From Yamagishiella unicocca (lineage: Eukaryota > Chlorophyta > Chlorophyceae > Chlamydomonadales > Volvocaceae), in contig BDSL01000184.1 in assembly GCA_003116995.1 (NCBI GenBank), positions 1 to 64,000 of the forward strand: a DNA stretch of 64,000 nucleotides, read 5' to 3'. Position 1 is the first letter of the stretch, and each line of letters begins with the position of its first letter. A model generated the notes under the pieces. It did no database searches. It had not been told where the DNA came from and saw nothing but the letters and a program-made list of their open reading frames with translations. This document shows, piece after piece, positions 24,559-38,470 of the stretch. The position numbers and the translations under genes were made by a program.

Positions 24559-27500
24559 CTGGATTTCGAGCTCCGAGACCTGAGGTGCGGTGGGGAGGGG
24601 ATGAGAGGGGGGTACGGTATCAGGGGGGGTGGGTATGAGAGGCGGGCGCGCGGTGATGTTGGGCCCTATGGAGCTTGCACAAGTAAGCTACCGCCATAGT
24701 GATGCAGCCTTCGCTGCAACGCGGGCGGCGTGGATCAAGGGACCTTGAAGGGCCGCTTCTGCAAACGCCGCCCTTCCTCCTCTCCCTCAACCCCCTCTTC
24801 TTCCTCCGATCGTGCATGAAAGGGTTTGTCGCAACTCCCGCCCGATCCACACGACCAGCTAGGCGCACGCGCACTCGCATCAGGATAGGGAGCGGGAGGT
24901 TCGAGGCAGCACAACAGCACTGTGAAGAACGGCAGTCGGACGGGTGTAAGTTCGCCCCTGCTACAGTATAGGTTGCGGGGGCTGCAGGTGGCCACAGGGT
25001 TGGCATCGAGACGCGTCTTACGGGGTGGTGCGATTGGAGGTACGGTGATGCGGGCCAAGGGCAATACAGCGGCCTGGTAATGACGTCGGTCCGACCTTTA
25101 CCAGGCACATACCTCTTATCAATATGCAGTGGGTGAAATAAGCGCTATCAGACGTTGATGGCGCCACGCAAGTAAAACCGTTAACAACGCCAGGCTACGT
25201 AAGATTCAACGTGTCGAGTCATTAATGGCGTTTGTAAGCCAAAGCGTGCTTGAGCAAGGTGAGGGCCAACAATTCTTCAGGGAATGCGACAAGCGCATTC
25301 GAGCAAGACCACCGTCGCGGGTTGCCCATCAGACGCCAACAATTGGGGTTTGGTATACATGTTGGAAATGTGTGCACTGGCAATGGAACCGAACCGTGCG
25401 CCCGTATGGATGTGAACTGGCGTGTCGGCAATGGTCGGCTAACAGTCGCGAAAAACAATTCAATTCTAGCGTTTCTGGGTTGACGATTTAGCCTTAGATG
25501 GTGATTTTTTAGCTGCCTCCAAGTGAACGCCGTTCAGCTCTGATCACTTGTCCGTTCGCGTGCTAACCCGGCCCCTCCCGCCCTAAGGTCAGGTAATGAC
25601 ACATGCTCAAACCCGGCATCCACCACTAATCAGTAAGGGATACATTGCAGGGATGCATTGCAAGGCTCTACTTGAAGAACAGCATCTGGTACAGGCGCTG
25701 TTCGCCGCGCATCACCACGAGGATCGCGTAACCCAACAGCCCCAACCCAGCATACCTAAAGCATTTAGTGTTCTCCACAACTGTAGATGCAGAGCATTAT
25801 GCGTCCTCACTGTTTAGAGACCCAACATACGTTGGTTGCGGCCGCAGGTAGGATTGCCCCTGCGTGTCACAGCCTACGGCTTCACCACATAAATACAATA
25901 TCTTGAGCGAAAACGCGTGAAACATAGCAAAGCGCAAGTGCGCCTCAGCAAGACGTGAGAGCGCGAAAACCGAAGGCTCACCCTTAAGAACGAGCTTAAT
26001 TAATCCCGAATAGGAATACGTTCCTTTTGCTGCTAAGTATATCTGTTTCTCGTGGCGAGATTGCTTGTGGAAAGTGGCTCCCACGTCCAGAATGGGAAAG
26101 CGCGCGTTAATAGTTTAGCAACAGGCTAGCACGGCTCGACATGTACACACGTTAACTAGTTTTTATAGACGCAATGTGAGACTGCCGGTTACGTTGAGAT
26201 GGAGCCCGACAAATGGTTAGCCGTGCGGTTTCGAAACAATGCCGTGGAAGTTATGGACAGGCATGCCAATTCAGGGACTACCTGCCTATACGTGCCGATA
26301 AAGCGCATATGGCCATTATGAATAGTGCGCTAGAACTCATACCGCGATAACACCGTACCAACGGTTTTTGAAACGACGTTGGCACTCGATGGTACCCGGT
26401 TGGCATCTACGGGTATGTAACGTTCCCTTCTTTGCCAAGAAATGAATGAACCTACGCAAAACTGGGGCAGCTCATGACCAACTGAGCCGCATAACCCGTG
26501 GCATTAAAAGGCGCCACGTATGTGCCACTCCCCGTATCGACTCGCAAAAACGTGAACATTTTCTGCTTGAATCATCCGCTGATGCGTACTCCCTTTGCCG
26601 GCTTATGAACAGTGGTACGAACGCATACGGTCGTCGGTCCCAAAATGGACCGCAAACTTTGCAGCGAAGATGGCTCCATATGCAGGAACAGATAACACAA
26701 AACATGGGCAATCATTTCTCTCCGTTGTTGCACCACGCTCACGGCATACACGTGCCATCGGTGAACATCGTCCTGAACGCGACGCAGCAAACCACAGAGG
26801 AAGGCACCGAACGCAAACAATTAACATCTTAACACCAAATATGTCCTCTGCCAAAAACAGCGCGCCCCTGGCACAGTCCCTTTCGACTCAAAAACTCACG
26901 TTTATAACGTTTTGGACTCAATGCATCGGAAACGCCACCGTCTCCGTAACCATGACTACAGTAGTTGATGGTACTGCACATTTATTAGTAAAACCAAAAT
27001 GCGCCGCTGGCAGCATGTCAGTCATTACTTGCCAACCCGCTTTTCAGTCAAGATCGCATCCATGGCCTGGTGCCCAACTAGGTACCCGTTTGGCTGTAAC
27101 GACGCCACCAGCCCATGCCCGCCTACTCGCCCTTGGCCACGTCTCCTGCCCCCCGTCCATAGATCATCGCGCCTAGCGGCAGTGGCTTCCACCAGCTGCC
27201 TTGCTCAATGCCCCAACAACATCGCAGCAACGAACCTCGACTGGGAAGATTCACTAGCGAACAGACCGCGGAGTACGACGCGCATGATTACCGCGCTTTG
27301 CCAAGCGCACGCGCTCATAAGCGATTCGCACGCAGCCCTGAACCCTAAAAGCCGAAACGAAAAGCCCCAGATCCGTGCAAATGCCTTCCATTGAACACCC
27401 TGTTGAAGCACGGTGTGGCGGCCGTCGCAACAGCACCCACAACACTGTAGACGCCAAATTACTTTCGATGGAGCATAGGCTCCACGACGTGTGTCCTGAC

Positions 27501-29380
27501 ATGCACCACCATAAGGGTGTGTAATCACAAGTCGCAACGCGGGCACAACCGGCACTGCCCAGTAGCGGTGAGTAGTCCAGCCAAGCAGTAACGGTTATAG
27601 CGCGTACTCCAGTATTTGGCTGAGGCCTCAGGGCAGATCCGGCCCCTGCCCAGACTTGGTGGCTGAGTGACTGCCGAGTGGCTGGAGTACACAATTTGTA
27701 GCCACCTTAGGTCAGCGGTAAGGGCTCCACTGTGCTGCTGGAAGCTGGAATGTTGCGCCCGCCGGTAGGATGATCCACAGTCTTATCACCCACCATCCGC
27801 ATTGTAGGAAAAGGACAATTTTGCCGCTTGCGTCCCGCATCCCGCTCTGTATCGCTCCTGGCAGACATGCTCGCCCGGTCCCAAAGGCTCTCAGCGGGAC
27901 TCCACAGCAGAACTCCGCCACTGCGATTTTGACTGTCGTCGGCCTGCTTGGCTATGAGCGGCAAGGTTGGCAATGGTGTCAAGCCATCAGAGGACGCCAG
28001 GAGTGGGCCTGGACGGCAGCACAGCATAGCATGACACAAGGCGCGAGAGGCTGCGACTCTTGCAGCGCTAATGGATCCCTCTGACCCAGCAGATAGGAAA
28101 TGCTTTCCAACGACAGGTCTGATTGTACCCACAACAGCAGAGCGTGAGCAAATACATGGCAGTTTCCAAAGTAACAAGTGTACCTTGCGCAGTCGCCGCA
28201 CACAACCCCGAAGCACGCAGGGGAAGGAGGCGTCGGGTTGGTTCAGGTGCATAACACTTACATACTTGGCGAAAACATTCGTTTTGGCTGTTCTTCGCTG
28301 GCCCTGCTAGTCATGCACGGCCGGCCATCACAGCGCTCTACTTTGGGGCTGTGGCTGCGTCGGCGACATCGGGCGTGCACATGGTGCTCATAGAGTTGGA
28401 AGGTGCCAACTTATTGTCAGGAGCCCATGCAAAAGCTACTGGTCAGTCGAGGATGCGCGTCCATTGAAGTGAACGCTGCGCTGAGTTTGTAAGGCGTTCA
28501 TATGCCAAGACGATGCCGAGCCAGCATTTTCTCATTGAAATGGCGACGCACCAGGTGACTCAGTCCGCTGTATGAACAAACTCGACATAGGGCGTGGTAT
28601 TACGAGGCACTCAGGAATAAGGTGGTTGACAGCTGTGCAGGACCCGTTGGCTGTCTGCATAGTGCGCCACACCCCAAAATTAAACAGCTGTGAGGATACT
28701 GAGGGCCCAAAACCCCAGTTTGCTGAGCCAAAGCCTTCATTCTTAGACATATAAAGTGACTGCAACTTATGCCTCCAAAGATTGTAGCCGAGGAGCAACT
28801 CTGAGTCGCAACTACGTTTGCAGCCGCGCAGGTAAAATGTTACTACTGCTAATTTGGGGAAAGACATTATAGATCACTTACAAGAGCAGCTGGGTATACC
28901 TTGGATAGCAATCAAGCATTCCTTGAGTCACTTAGCGTGAAGTCCCGCCTGAATCCTGTCCTGGATCGTACTTAGCTTTGAATTGATGCAAAACCATCTG
29001 ACGCGCTTCCCATGCACCTTCTTACCAAAATGGAAAGACATATGCTGGATGAATGGGTAAATCCTGCATTAAATGCCATGAACGACCGTGAGTAGGCATT
29101 TGCCTGGTGCCGAGCCGGTTGCCCCATCGCGTTCCATAGCAAACGCTTCCAGGTGGTGGCTTCCAGCTACTCCGCCGCTATGAAACCCGTAAACGACTTT
29201 TAGGCGTCACCCAATCTCGCCCCGTGGTTCGATCGTTCCTAGAATACACAGAACGGCGCACCTCTGCCGGGCCGCGTCAGGTTGACGCCAAGGGGTCACT
29301 TCTCCAGGCTTCTCCTCTCATGTAGCGACTCCATCCGCCACCCTCCCTCCCATCGGCGCTGCCGCCGCCGAAGGGAGGCA

Positions 29381-29483
29381 TACGACCTCCGTCTTTCGTT
29401 CACTCAACCAAGTTCCCCAGCAAGCATCTCGAAACGTCCGTCCTGAACGGTTTTCTCGCGTACACGGGCGGGTCTTCCTTGCA
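29381..29483 (-). repeat. Family A element, intergenic copy
   Basis: Reverse orientation, long form: starts at TACGACCTCCGTCTTTCG and ends at GGGTCTTCCTTGCA. It lies outside any gene, within the low-GC stretch. Confidence 0.65.
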
Positions 29484-29774
29484 CCCCTCCCATCGACACA
29501 GCGCAACTTGGCCGGCTGGCGACACGCCCGCCGCGCCAATCAATGGACTGCCCGCTTCATACGATTTGGGAGCACTTGGGATGCAGCCACCTGAGAATAA
29601 TGGCATGACATGGAATCGGAGGGTGGCGTTGATGGCGTTAATGGTTGAGCGTCGACTTGCGATCCGTGACTAGTACGTGCACCATCACGCACCATCCAAG
29701 GCGGCGCTGTGGTGACTCAACGCTGTCGCCCATACATGCAGGATCGTTTCCCTTCCCTGCTGGCGTCGCACTGG

Positions 29775-29856
29775 CGTGCGTGCACCTCCCTTACTAACAA
29801 AAACGCTATACCCGGCGTGCGTGCACCTCCCTTACTAACAAAAACGCTATACCTGG
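29775..29856. repeat. 40-bp direct repeat, two copies
   Basis: The block containing GTGCGTGCACCTCCC and TTACTAACAAAAACGC occurs twice in succession with one or two differences. I see no gene nearby. Confidence 0.7.
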
Positions 29857-30017
29857 CGTGCGTGTGGGGGGTGCCGAGAAGTCCCGTTTATGCGACATAA
29901 CACAGGAGAGCCAGTCGGTGGCGTCCGGACGGGTCGGCGAGCAGGCACCGTTACGCGACATATGAGGCTGATGGCAGAGATTGTGCTTGGGGGGGTTTCA
30001 ATGCAAGAGGTTAGAAC

Positions 30018-30137
30018 CATCGGGCACATCGCCTGACACTGAAGGTTCTCCTCGGTCGGTCCTCGGTCGGTCGGTTTTCCTCGGTCGGTGTTCCTTGCTT
30101 TCCTTATCTCTTTCAGTGTCAGGCGATGCGCCCGATG
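30018..30137. repeat. 26-bp inverted repeat (hairpin) with about 68-bp loop
   Basis: The left arm 30018-30043 begins CATCGGGCACATCGCC. The right arm 30112-30137 is its reverse complement with a single mismatch. The spacer is rich in CCTCGGTCGGT repeats. It could be a small non-autonomous DNA transposon end pair or an algal small-RNA hairpin precursor. The sequence alone does not decide. Confidence 0.6.
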
Positions 30138-32512
30138 ACACTACCTTTTAAGGTCTGGAGCCCACTGTAGCAAGTACAACAGCATCTGAAGGAGGCTATG
30201 TGTAGAAACGTGTAGGGCCAGGTAGGGCCGTATGGTCTTTACCCCGGTGCGGGGCGCCGCACGTATGAGGTGCACATTTCGAGATGCATGCTGAAGGAGT
30301 TGGTGTAGGAAACTAAAAGTCGAATGTTTGAATGGTCGAATGTCGACCCTGGCTGCTATGTCCCCCCCGGCTGGGGGGCACCGCCCTCGGCCTCGGCTGT
30401 AGAGAGGGTGGAAGGGGGTTGGAGAGGAAAAGACGACACAGGGGAAGTGGAGAAATGTCTTCCTGATTTTCTCAAGCATCATTGACATATTACGTCCCGT
30501 TGGGAAATAACCGCCACTGTCAAGATCACTAACAACCAACCGCGCTTTACAAACCACCATATATTAAGTTCGCCTATGAAGACCACACCTATGTTTCCCT
30601 GTACGGCACACAGGCGTCGCACAGGGCCAGCAGCGGGACCCGACTGGCCGTGTGTCGTACAGCGGTGACAGTCCAACCTGCCTTAGTCGTCACCGCACAT
30701 CACGTAACGCTCACGGATGCTGACAGGCCAATACGCCCCAGCCGAACAACTACATTGCTGCTGCCGTACATCAAAGACGGATCACCCAACACCGACCAAA
30801 TGCCAACTCCCGAAACGGGCGAGGGAAGAAGCTTCGATTCTAGGATCCAGATTCATCCCCAGCCTCCCCATGGCACATGTTTTGTCGGCCGTGGATTCGC
30901 GGATTATTCTTAAACCCCCTCCAACGGTTTTTAAACAACCCCCAATGGCCCACGGCTAGACCCACACGACATGAATTACCTCATGCCCTGCTGGGGATCG
31001 ACCTCGGCGACTTACATCCCCACATGCATCAAGCCATTATGGAATCGACTGGGATATATGATCCTGTACTTACAGTGCCAACCTCCAACCTCCAACCTCC
31101 AACCGTCAACCTCCCATGGAAGGGTAGGCGGACACCGGGCGCTGACGCGCCGCGCACGAATATGTCCCGAAACACAGGTAGAGGTAAAATAATACCACAA
31201 ATATAATGACGTATACATACTTGTGCAACTCACAACTCCCCCCTCCTGCGGTGCGTGCACGCCTGCTGGACCTGAAGCGGTTGCTTTCATATCGTGCAAC
31301 CGCCATCGCACAACCAACAAACCCCACAAAACCACCGCCCGCGTCTCCTGAGAAAAAGCCTGCCTCCGGCCCTCACGTACGGCACCTCGCAGGCAGGTGT
31401 CATAAGGCCCTTGGATGGGCGCAGCAAGCGCGACGGCGGATAGGGCCCAGCAGGGCGCCGCCAATGCCAGGTAGGTTGCCTTCGCTACCGCACCGCGCAA
31501 GGGTACACAGCGGCTAGACGTAACCAATATCCTTTGTACTTCAAACATATTAATTTAATAATCACCAACGACATGGATGGAGGCTTGGACGCCGCCCCCA
31601 GCGGGGGTGATCGCCGCTGACGTCAGCCAGCGAGCACACATAAGGCCCTGTTGTCCTCTTCGACCCCAGCCAGCCGCAGCGGCCAAGAATATCCGCACGA
31701 ACGTTGCGGCGCCTGGTAAGAGCCACGTCAGCAGCGTCTGATCGTGTCTCCCTGAGGGTTGCAACCCCAGCCCGACGGTGGAGCGTACGAAACCCATTCC
31801 TTTTTCCTTATGCTTGCGAGCCGGCGATGCAGTAAGGGCGCGCATTGCGGCGTTCCGCCCCGGCCCCCCCCCCTCCCGTGGGTCCTACAGCACGGTTTTC
31901 CTCTCCACCACCAGCAACTCCTGCAGCGATCGACACACCTTAACGGCAGCAGCAACGGCACGGCCACCTTGCCATAACTGAATCCGTTAATGACGCAATC
32001 TCATAGGTAATGGAGCGATAATCCGCGACGGCTCTTGCACTGCTGCACCGCTGGTTTATGGCCTTGAACCACGGGCATCCGTACGATGTACGATGGCACG
32101 TACGACGAGGGCACTGGCGGGCGGGTGCGCACGGGCATACACACTCAGCGCAGCCCGTGAGATGTAAGTGGGGCAAATCCCCCTAACCCCGGCCCCCTCA
32201 CTCTGGCGCAGAGGGCCCCCGCCCTCCCTCATGGGTCTTCTCGCCACACCCCCACTATGCCGTGTAACCTAGCCTTCCCTCTAAATCCCCTCCCCTATGG
32301 GTCTTCTCGGCCTGCCGCGAACCTAGTTCGCCGGTTGGTTATTTTTTCCTCCGTCTCCTAGATAGGCAACTCACGGGAGGCTATCCGCACACCAGCCGAC
32401 AGCGCAGCATGGGCTGATCCTGGCACCTCGCGAGACCCACCGCGGTCAACGCGGTCAACGCGGCCAACAGCCCTCCAGCAGTCCGTGCGGCATCCGATGC
32501 CTCCTACGGAAA

Positions 32513-32534
32513 GCCCTAAACCCTAAACCCTAAA
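32513..32534. repeat. Interstitial telomere-like repeat
   Basis: Three consecutive CCCTAAA units, just downstream of the cyclase stop codon. Similar short runs sit at about 43705-43735, 46598-46635 and 63498-63510. Confidence 0.6.
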
Positions 32535-32731
32535 AGACAGCACCCAGCACTCGGTCAACCCCACCCGCCCACTCGCGCCGCTGCTCCAACAGCCGCCGCC
32601 CGGAGGAGAGGGCCTTATGGGCTTGCTCCCCGCAGCAGCGGCGCCGGCGGCGGCGGCCGCGGGGGCCTTATGGGCTAGCCTCGCCGCAGCAGCGGTGCCG
32701 ACGGGCGGCGCCGACGGTGGCGGCGGGGGCC

Positions 32732-34670
32732 TTATGGGCTTGCATCCCGCAGCGGCGCCGACGGTGGCGGCGGGGCCTGCCGCCCTGGCTGGTTGGCTGC
32801 ACGCAGCGTCCACAGCTCCACCGCATCCCGCACCCCCTTGAGCTGGGACATCCCCAGGCAGGTGGCGCAGACGCGCGGCTCCAGGGAGGGCCGAGCCACG
32901 TCCCACACGGCACCGCTGACGAGCATCTGCGTTTGCGGAGGCGGGTCGGGCGGGACATCTCGTGGGTGGGTTTGTTGCGGCTCCTGATGTGGGGTGTATT
33001 GGGGTATCGTGGACGCGGGGGAAAGGGAGGCGGGGGATGTCGGAAGCCGCGAATGTGTACGTACCGTTATCTTACGACTGCCCAGCGCTCCCGTCTACTC
33101 GCCAATCATCTCTTCTGGCAACCTCATCGTCATCGCCCTTAAAACGTCTGTCCTAAACACGGTTTTTTCTCGCATCCACGGGTCTTCCTCAAAACCCCCC
33201 AAGCTCGGGCCTTCCTCGAAACCCTCCCCCCAGCTCACGGTCGCCGCCTTGGCCTTGGCTGCGATCCTCGCTGCTCGGTTCATGGGGCGACCCACGTAGT
33301 CCAGCCTGCCGGTCCGCGGCACCGGACGCACCATGGCACAGCCCACGTCAACACCGATCCGCAACCTCAGTCCCCGCTTGACCAGAGAGCCGCCTGCACC
33401 CCGGCGACCGGCGGGGGGGGGAGGAGGGTTGTGAGGAAAGCCCGGCGGGGGGGGGAAGGGGTGTGAGGAAAGCCCGGCGAGGGGGGGGAGGAAAGCCCGG
33501 CGGGGGGTTGTGAGGAAGGCACGCATGCGTGCCATACACACGGCATAGCGGCACAGGGAGCGTGCCGCATTTGGGTTTTTGATGTTGGCGCACCGGAAGG
33601 TGGGCGCTTGTTGCTGGTCATACCCCTCGGCCCACGCTTTCGCGGGATGAGGAGGGGCGGCCGTCGCTTTTACTTCTTAAGGGTACGGCCGGGCACTGAC
33701 GACGTGTGCTTGCCGGCCCCGCTCCCCCCCTCGCCCTTCCCCCCGCTCTCCCGTCTCCTCCCGCCCCCCACATTATTTTCTTTTCCTCCCCTCCACCAAC
33801 CGTCGCCGAGTCAGTTTTTGCGGCCGTCACCCCAAGTCCAGTAGCCTGCGCGCGCGTGCAGGTGTCCGAAGGCTATGCACCAGCTGCCCTTCCCATATCG
33901 AGTAACCGGTTTTCTTTTCTGTAACCCCCCCCCCCACATACACACCCTGACGTGCACATACGCACCCCTCCCCTCCTACCTATGCACCAACTACATTACC
34001 CCAGTCGAGTTACTGGTTCGTATACTTGTAACCCTCCTACCTTCCCAAACCTCCTCCGTCAGCTCGTGCTCCAGAAAGCCCTCGGGCCACTCCGCCGTCA
34101 GCATCGCCTCCAGCAGCTCCAGGCCCCACGACACCGCGCCCTCCGCCGACCCAAACACAAGGACCCAGTGCCCGCCGTCCGCCGACACAGCCACCAAGTA
34201 GCCCCGGTGCCGCGCCGCCACCTCCGTAGCCACTACCCGAAGCAGCGCAAGGCCCTGATGGACCATACCGAAGCCCTCGCCGCCGCCGCTGCCCTCCGTC
34301 GCCGCCTGGTGCCCGGAAGCCTCCGGGCTCGACCGGCTGGGGCCGCGAGTCGCGGCGGCGGCGGCGGCTGCCGCCGCCTGCCGCTGTAGCACCACTCGCT
34401 CCCAAGCCACCAGAGACTCCACACCGAGGACGTTGCAGAAAACCGGCGCCACCACGCCGGCCGGCGCCGAGAGGCATCCGGGGACCGCCTCGCGACGGGT
34501 TCGAACCGGCGACGGCAGGAGTGCCAGGCGAGGCAGGAGCCAGGGGCAGATGACGCCGTACAGTTCACTGGGGGAGTCGCCGGCGGCGGCGGCGGCGGCG
34601 CGAGCGGTTAAGCTGGCGGCGGGCGGGGGGGCTCGGCCGGAGGGTGCCCTTGCCAGTGTGACGTCATCGT
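32732..34670 (-). other. Cyclase half C2 (exons 21-23)
   Basis: Blocks: VVAPVFCNVLGVESLVAWE, ALLRVVATEVAARHRGYLV, HWVLVFGSAEGAVSWGLELL, AEWPEGFLEHELTEEVWEG, LRLRIGVDVGCAMVRPVPR, TGRLDYVGRPMNRAARIAAK, MLVSGAVWDVARPSLEP and CLGMSQLKGVRDAVELWTL. The metal aspartates are lost (FCNV; ADGGHW), but Asn and Arg of NRAAR and the Asp of LDYVG are present. A poly-Ala/Arg insert sits after AWERVVLQRQ. The C-terminus reads into a Pro-rich tail ending at the stop near 32732. Confidence 0.82.
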
Positions 34671-37377
34671 CTGGATAATGGTTGCGGAGGGAGGGAATGG
34701 AAACCCGTCGGTCGTTGGTCGTTGGTCGTTGGTCGGCACTTAAAAGGATAGAAAACTCGATGTGTGAAACCGACTAGGGAAAGGTTCTGGAGCTCTTTTG
34801 GCGGGGGGGGGGGTAAAGGATAATCCGTAGGTCCACGAGGCGACTAAGGGGGGATTTCGAGGAAGACCCGTGGATGCGAGAAAAAACCGTTTAGGGGGGA
34901 GGGAGGTCGCCAGCGAACGCGTGTAACGAAGCGAAACACGCGAAGGGGGATCCCGAGTGCAGGGGGAAGTGCATCAGAGGGCAGGACAGGACAGGAGACT
35001 GGGCACACCGGGAGCGGATGGGAGTTTCGGAGGCGCATTGGGCGAAGGGGTGGTGAAGCGGTACATGCGTCGTAGGGTTGGGGGACAGGTGGCAGGTGGG
35101 GGGCAGGGCGATGCGCTTGGGGTTGAGATTGCGGTTGCGGGGATGCGGGTCGAGACCTTCCTGGAGCCAGCACCCCCGCTGTCTGCGTCCAGCTGTCACG
35201 ACGCAGAACGTTAATTCCTGCCGTACCTGTATGCACGTGTGCGGGATTTATTTACCGTAACGCGGGTTGGGTTGCGGGCGGTTTTCATGGAGTTTTCGGG
35301 GCTCCGCGAATTTCAGAGTTTTGAAGTTTCGCGGTTTTGCCGCCCGCCTTCCTGCCCGCCTGCGCCCGGCCGCACCTGCCGCTGCCGCCGCGGGCCCTAT
35401 GAGGTGGCTGCCCAGGTGCAGTAGCGTGACGTCCAGCTTGGACCGCGGCCGGGTCTCCCGCAGGCGCTGCTGGTAGACGCGGAAGGTGGCGTCGCTGGCC
35501 ACAACCAGGCCGCCCTGAGGAGGCAGAGGTGGTGGCGAGAAGATCCGTTTACACGAAACGACAACGAAGACGCGAAGACCGCGTTTACACGACATGGGAG
35601 ACTACGAAGATAGGGTGCAGCAATTTACCGGGAGAGGGCGGGTTGTGTCATCCGCTGAAACGGAAGGAGAAACGGATATGACAAAGAGGATTAGAGGGAC
35701 AGAGACACGAAAAAGCCAGGAAGGAAAACGTAAATTTACCACACAAGGAAGAAATGAGCAGAAAAAGAAACCGACAAACCAACACTCACAAAGGAGAAAC
35801 AGACGAATAAACAATCATCAGACAAGCGGATATCATCAGAGAAGGAAAATGAATAATCTTAAGCAACCACGGAGAGCGGAGCGTATGACTCATCCGGCCC
35901 GAGGCAGCGAGTTGACCGACAGGTGGGTCACCGGCCCGCTCTCGTACATCCCGCAGCCTCCGCACCCTGCCCCTGCCCTTCTGCGTTATGCCCAAGGGTC
36001 TCCCCCGCCCCCTACCTCGACCGGTTCTACTATGGTAGCCCCCTACCTCGACCACTGCCCCGCCCTCATTCCCCCTGCCCCGCCTCCTCCCCCAGGGGTC
36101 CTCGTTTCCGTTATCCTAGACGCCGCCGCCGCCGACTCAGCTTAGCCGCCGAAGGTCGACATCCGACCTCCGTCTTTACCGGTAGTTACCTCAACCAAGT
36201 TCTCCAGCGTTCATCTCGAAACGTCTGTCCTAAACGGTTTGTACGCGGGTCTTCCTTGCAAGCCTCCGCCCCCCAAACCCACCGCCCCCACCCACCGCTG
36301 CCGCGTCGCACACGTCCCGGCTGACCGCCAGGAAGCGACCCACGTATCGGGCGCCCGCAGACCCCCCTTGCGAGAAGTAGACGACCTAGGGGCGGGGGGG
36401 GTGGTGGTTAGGGGGGAAAACCGGGCGGGGCGGGGTTTATAAAAGAAATTCGGGCGGGTGGTGTGGGTTGCAAAAAGCCTGGGCGCGGGGTGGGGCCATA
36501 AAAATCGGTTAATCGATTACGCGACATGGATAGGATACCCAGGGGGGGGAGGGCGAGAAGACCCGGTTACACGGAGTAGGAAACGGAGGGTAGGAACACG
36601 AACTAGGAGGAAACGTCTTCGGACACGGGGGGCCGGGGGGCAGGGCGAGGGGGGTTGAGGGAGGCCTTTAAGATCCCAGAAGGCGGGAGTGCCACGGGGC
36701 GAGGGGGGATTTTTGCCACGGGGGGGGGGGGAGAGGGGGCCGAAGGCTTTCGGAGCAACCCCGCCCAGGGCGAGGGGGAACGCCCGGAGGCAACTGAGGG
36801 CGGGGATGCTCGAAAACCCTTAGGCCCCCTCCCCCCTTCCCGTAGCATTTCGTTTCCTTTTTTCCCTTAACACAGCCCCGACGGGACGCCTCCACAGGTT
36901 TGCCGGGAGTCCGTCCCAGTGCTCCAGCATGCGCCCACAAACTACCTAGGTGTCCCTGATATATCAATCCCCGCGCCGCGCGCCTGCCGTACAAACCCCT
37001 GCCCTGCATGCCGTCTGGTGTATCAGCCCCCCGCCCCCTCCCCTGCCTCACCTCCGACTCCGAGGGCCCCGAGTGCAACCCCACTCGGAGCCGCAGCCCG
37101 CGTAACACCAGCTGCGGCTCCGCCGTGAAACCGCCGCCGCCGCCACCACCACCGCCGCCGCCGCCGCCGGCGCCGCCGCCACTGCCGTACGGCTCCCTGA
37201 CGCAAGCCCCAAGCCCCAGGTGCGCGACGACACCCTCCGGGCACACCTGCTCAAACACGGAACGCAGCGCGCCCGCCACGGTAGCGGCGACGCCGGCGGC
37301 GGCCGTGAGCTGCGCGCGGGCGGCCCAGCCCTCAGGCCGCCGCCGCAGCAGCGGCGACGGCAGGGGCTCTGACGAAC

Positions 37378-37408
<31 letters not shown>

Positions 37409-38303
37409 GGAGCCTACGATGACGGTGTGGCCGCCCCCGGCGGCGAGGGGGTCGTCAGGGCCGCCCTCGGCCCCCGCTGCAGCGCCACAGCGAGAGGGGG
37501 GGTCGGGGGGGGGGGGGGCGTTACAGGAAACGGAGAGGGTTTCGACGGAGAGGGGGGGTACATAAAAGGGAGGGGGGGTACACAAAATAACCGTTTAATC
37601 GACATGGGAGAAGGGGGGGGTGGGGCAGTTGGCAGGGTACCCGGATGACGGCGTACCTTGCCCCGCCCTCCCTGGCACCTCAACACCGCCCACCCCCCTG
37701 CATTCCGGCGGCTGGCTCCCCACCGCCACAAACCCCCCCACACACACAAACTGTTTCCTCCCGGCTTCCTAGTCCACGGCCTTTCTTCAGTCTCCCCCCA
37801 ACCCCACCCCCCACCCCACACAGCGACACATTCGGCGAATCAACACGCTCGCAATCCCACTCACCGCTGGCCGCCATGTTGATGTCGCGCCACAATAGAT
37901 CCATGAAGAGCGACCCACGGGACGCACCAGCCGCCAGGCCCGCCGCCGCCGCCGCCGCCGCCGCGCCCCCCGGCGGCCCCAGCATGAGGAGGTGGCTGCT
38001 GCGGCCGACCTGCAACACGCCGGTGCCGCCGAGACTCGCGGACACGCCACCGTTGGCGGTTGCCGGAAGTGATGGGCGGCCACTTGGGCCTGATGGCGCG
38101 GGCGCGCCCTCGCTGAAGCGCGCCGCCGCCGCCGCCGCCGCGGCGGCGGCGGGTTTAGCGCCAGTGTTTCTCGCTGGGAGGTAGCCCATCGTGGCGTCCG
38201 TCTCTTGCGTATCGAAGGCCGTCTCCCCCCCCTCGCCAACTGTGACATCCACGCGCTCGACAGTCATGAGGCTGGCGACAGACACGGGCGTGACGCTGGC
38301 GGC

Positions 38304-38370
<67 letters not shown>

Positions 38371-38432
38371 TTGCTGAAGTGCAATGTAACCTCTGTGATC
38401 ATGCCATCGACAGTAAAGCGCTCGGATGCAGG

Positions 38433-38470
<38 letters not shown>

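Larger units (their letters stand above)
24514..32731. other. Intergenic, low-GC stretch without a supported gene
   Basis: It lies between the start of the pherophorin gene and the end of the cyclase gene. From about 24650 to 32450 the base composition is near 50% GC, without the long C and G tracts seen elsewhere. Open frames on both strands are short (under about 200 codons), none matches a family I know, and stop codons are frequent in all frames. Contents I can name are an inverted repeat (30018-30137), a 40-bp duplication near 29775-29855, a degraded intron-type dispersed element (29381-29483), CGGTCGGTC repeats near 30050-30090, and a telomere-like run at 32515. Confidence 0.7.

Noticed and set aside
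26446..27394. Short open frames in the low-GC stretch (128-193 residues)
   Set aside because: No recognisable family, no splice-linked neighbour exons, and lengths within what random sequence of this composition gives.
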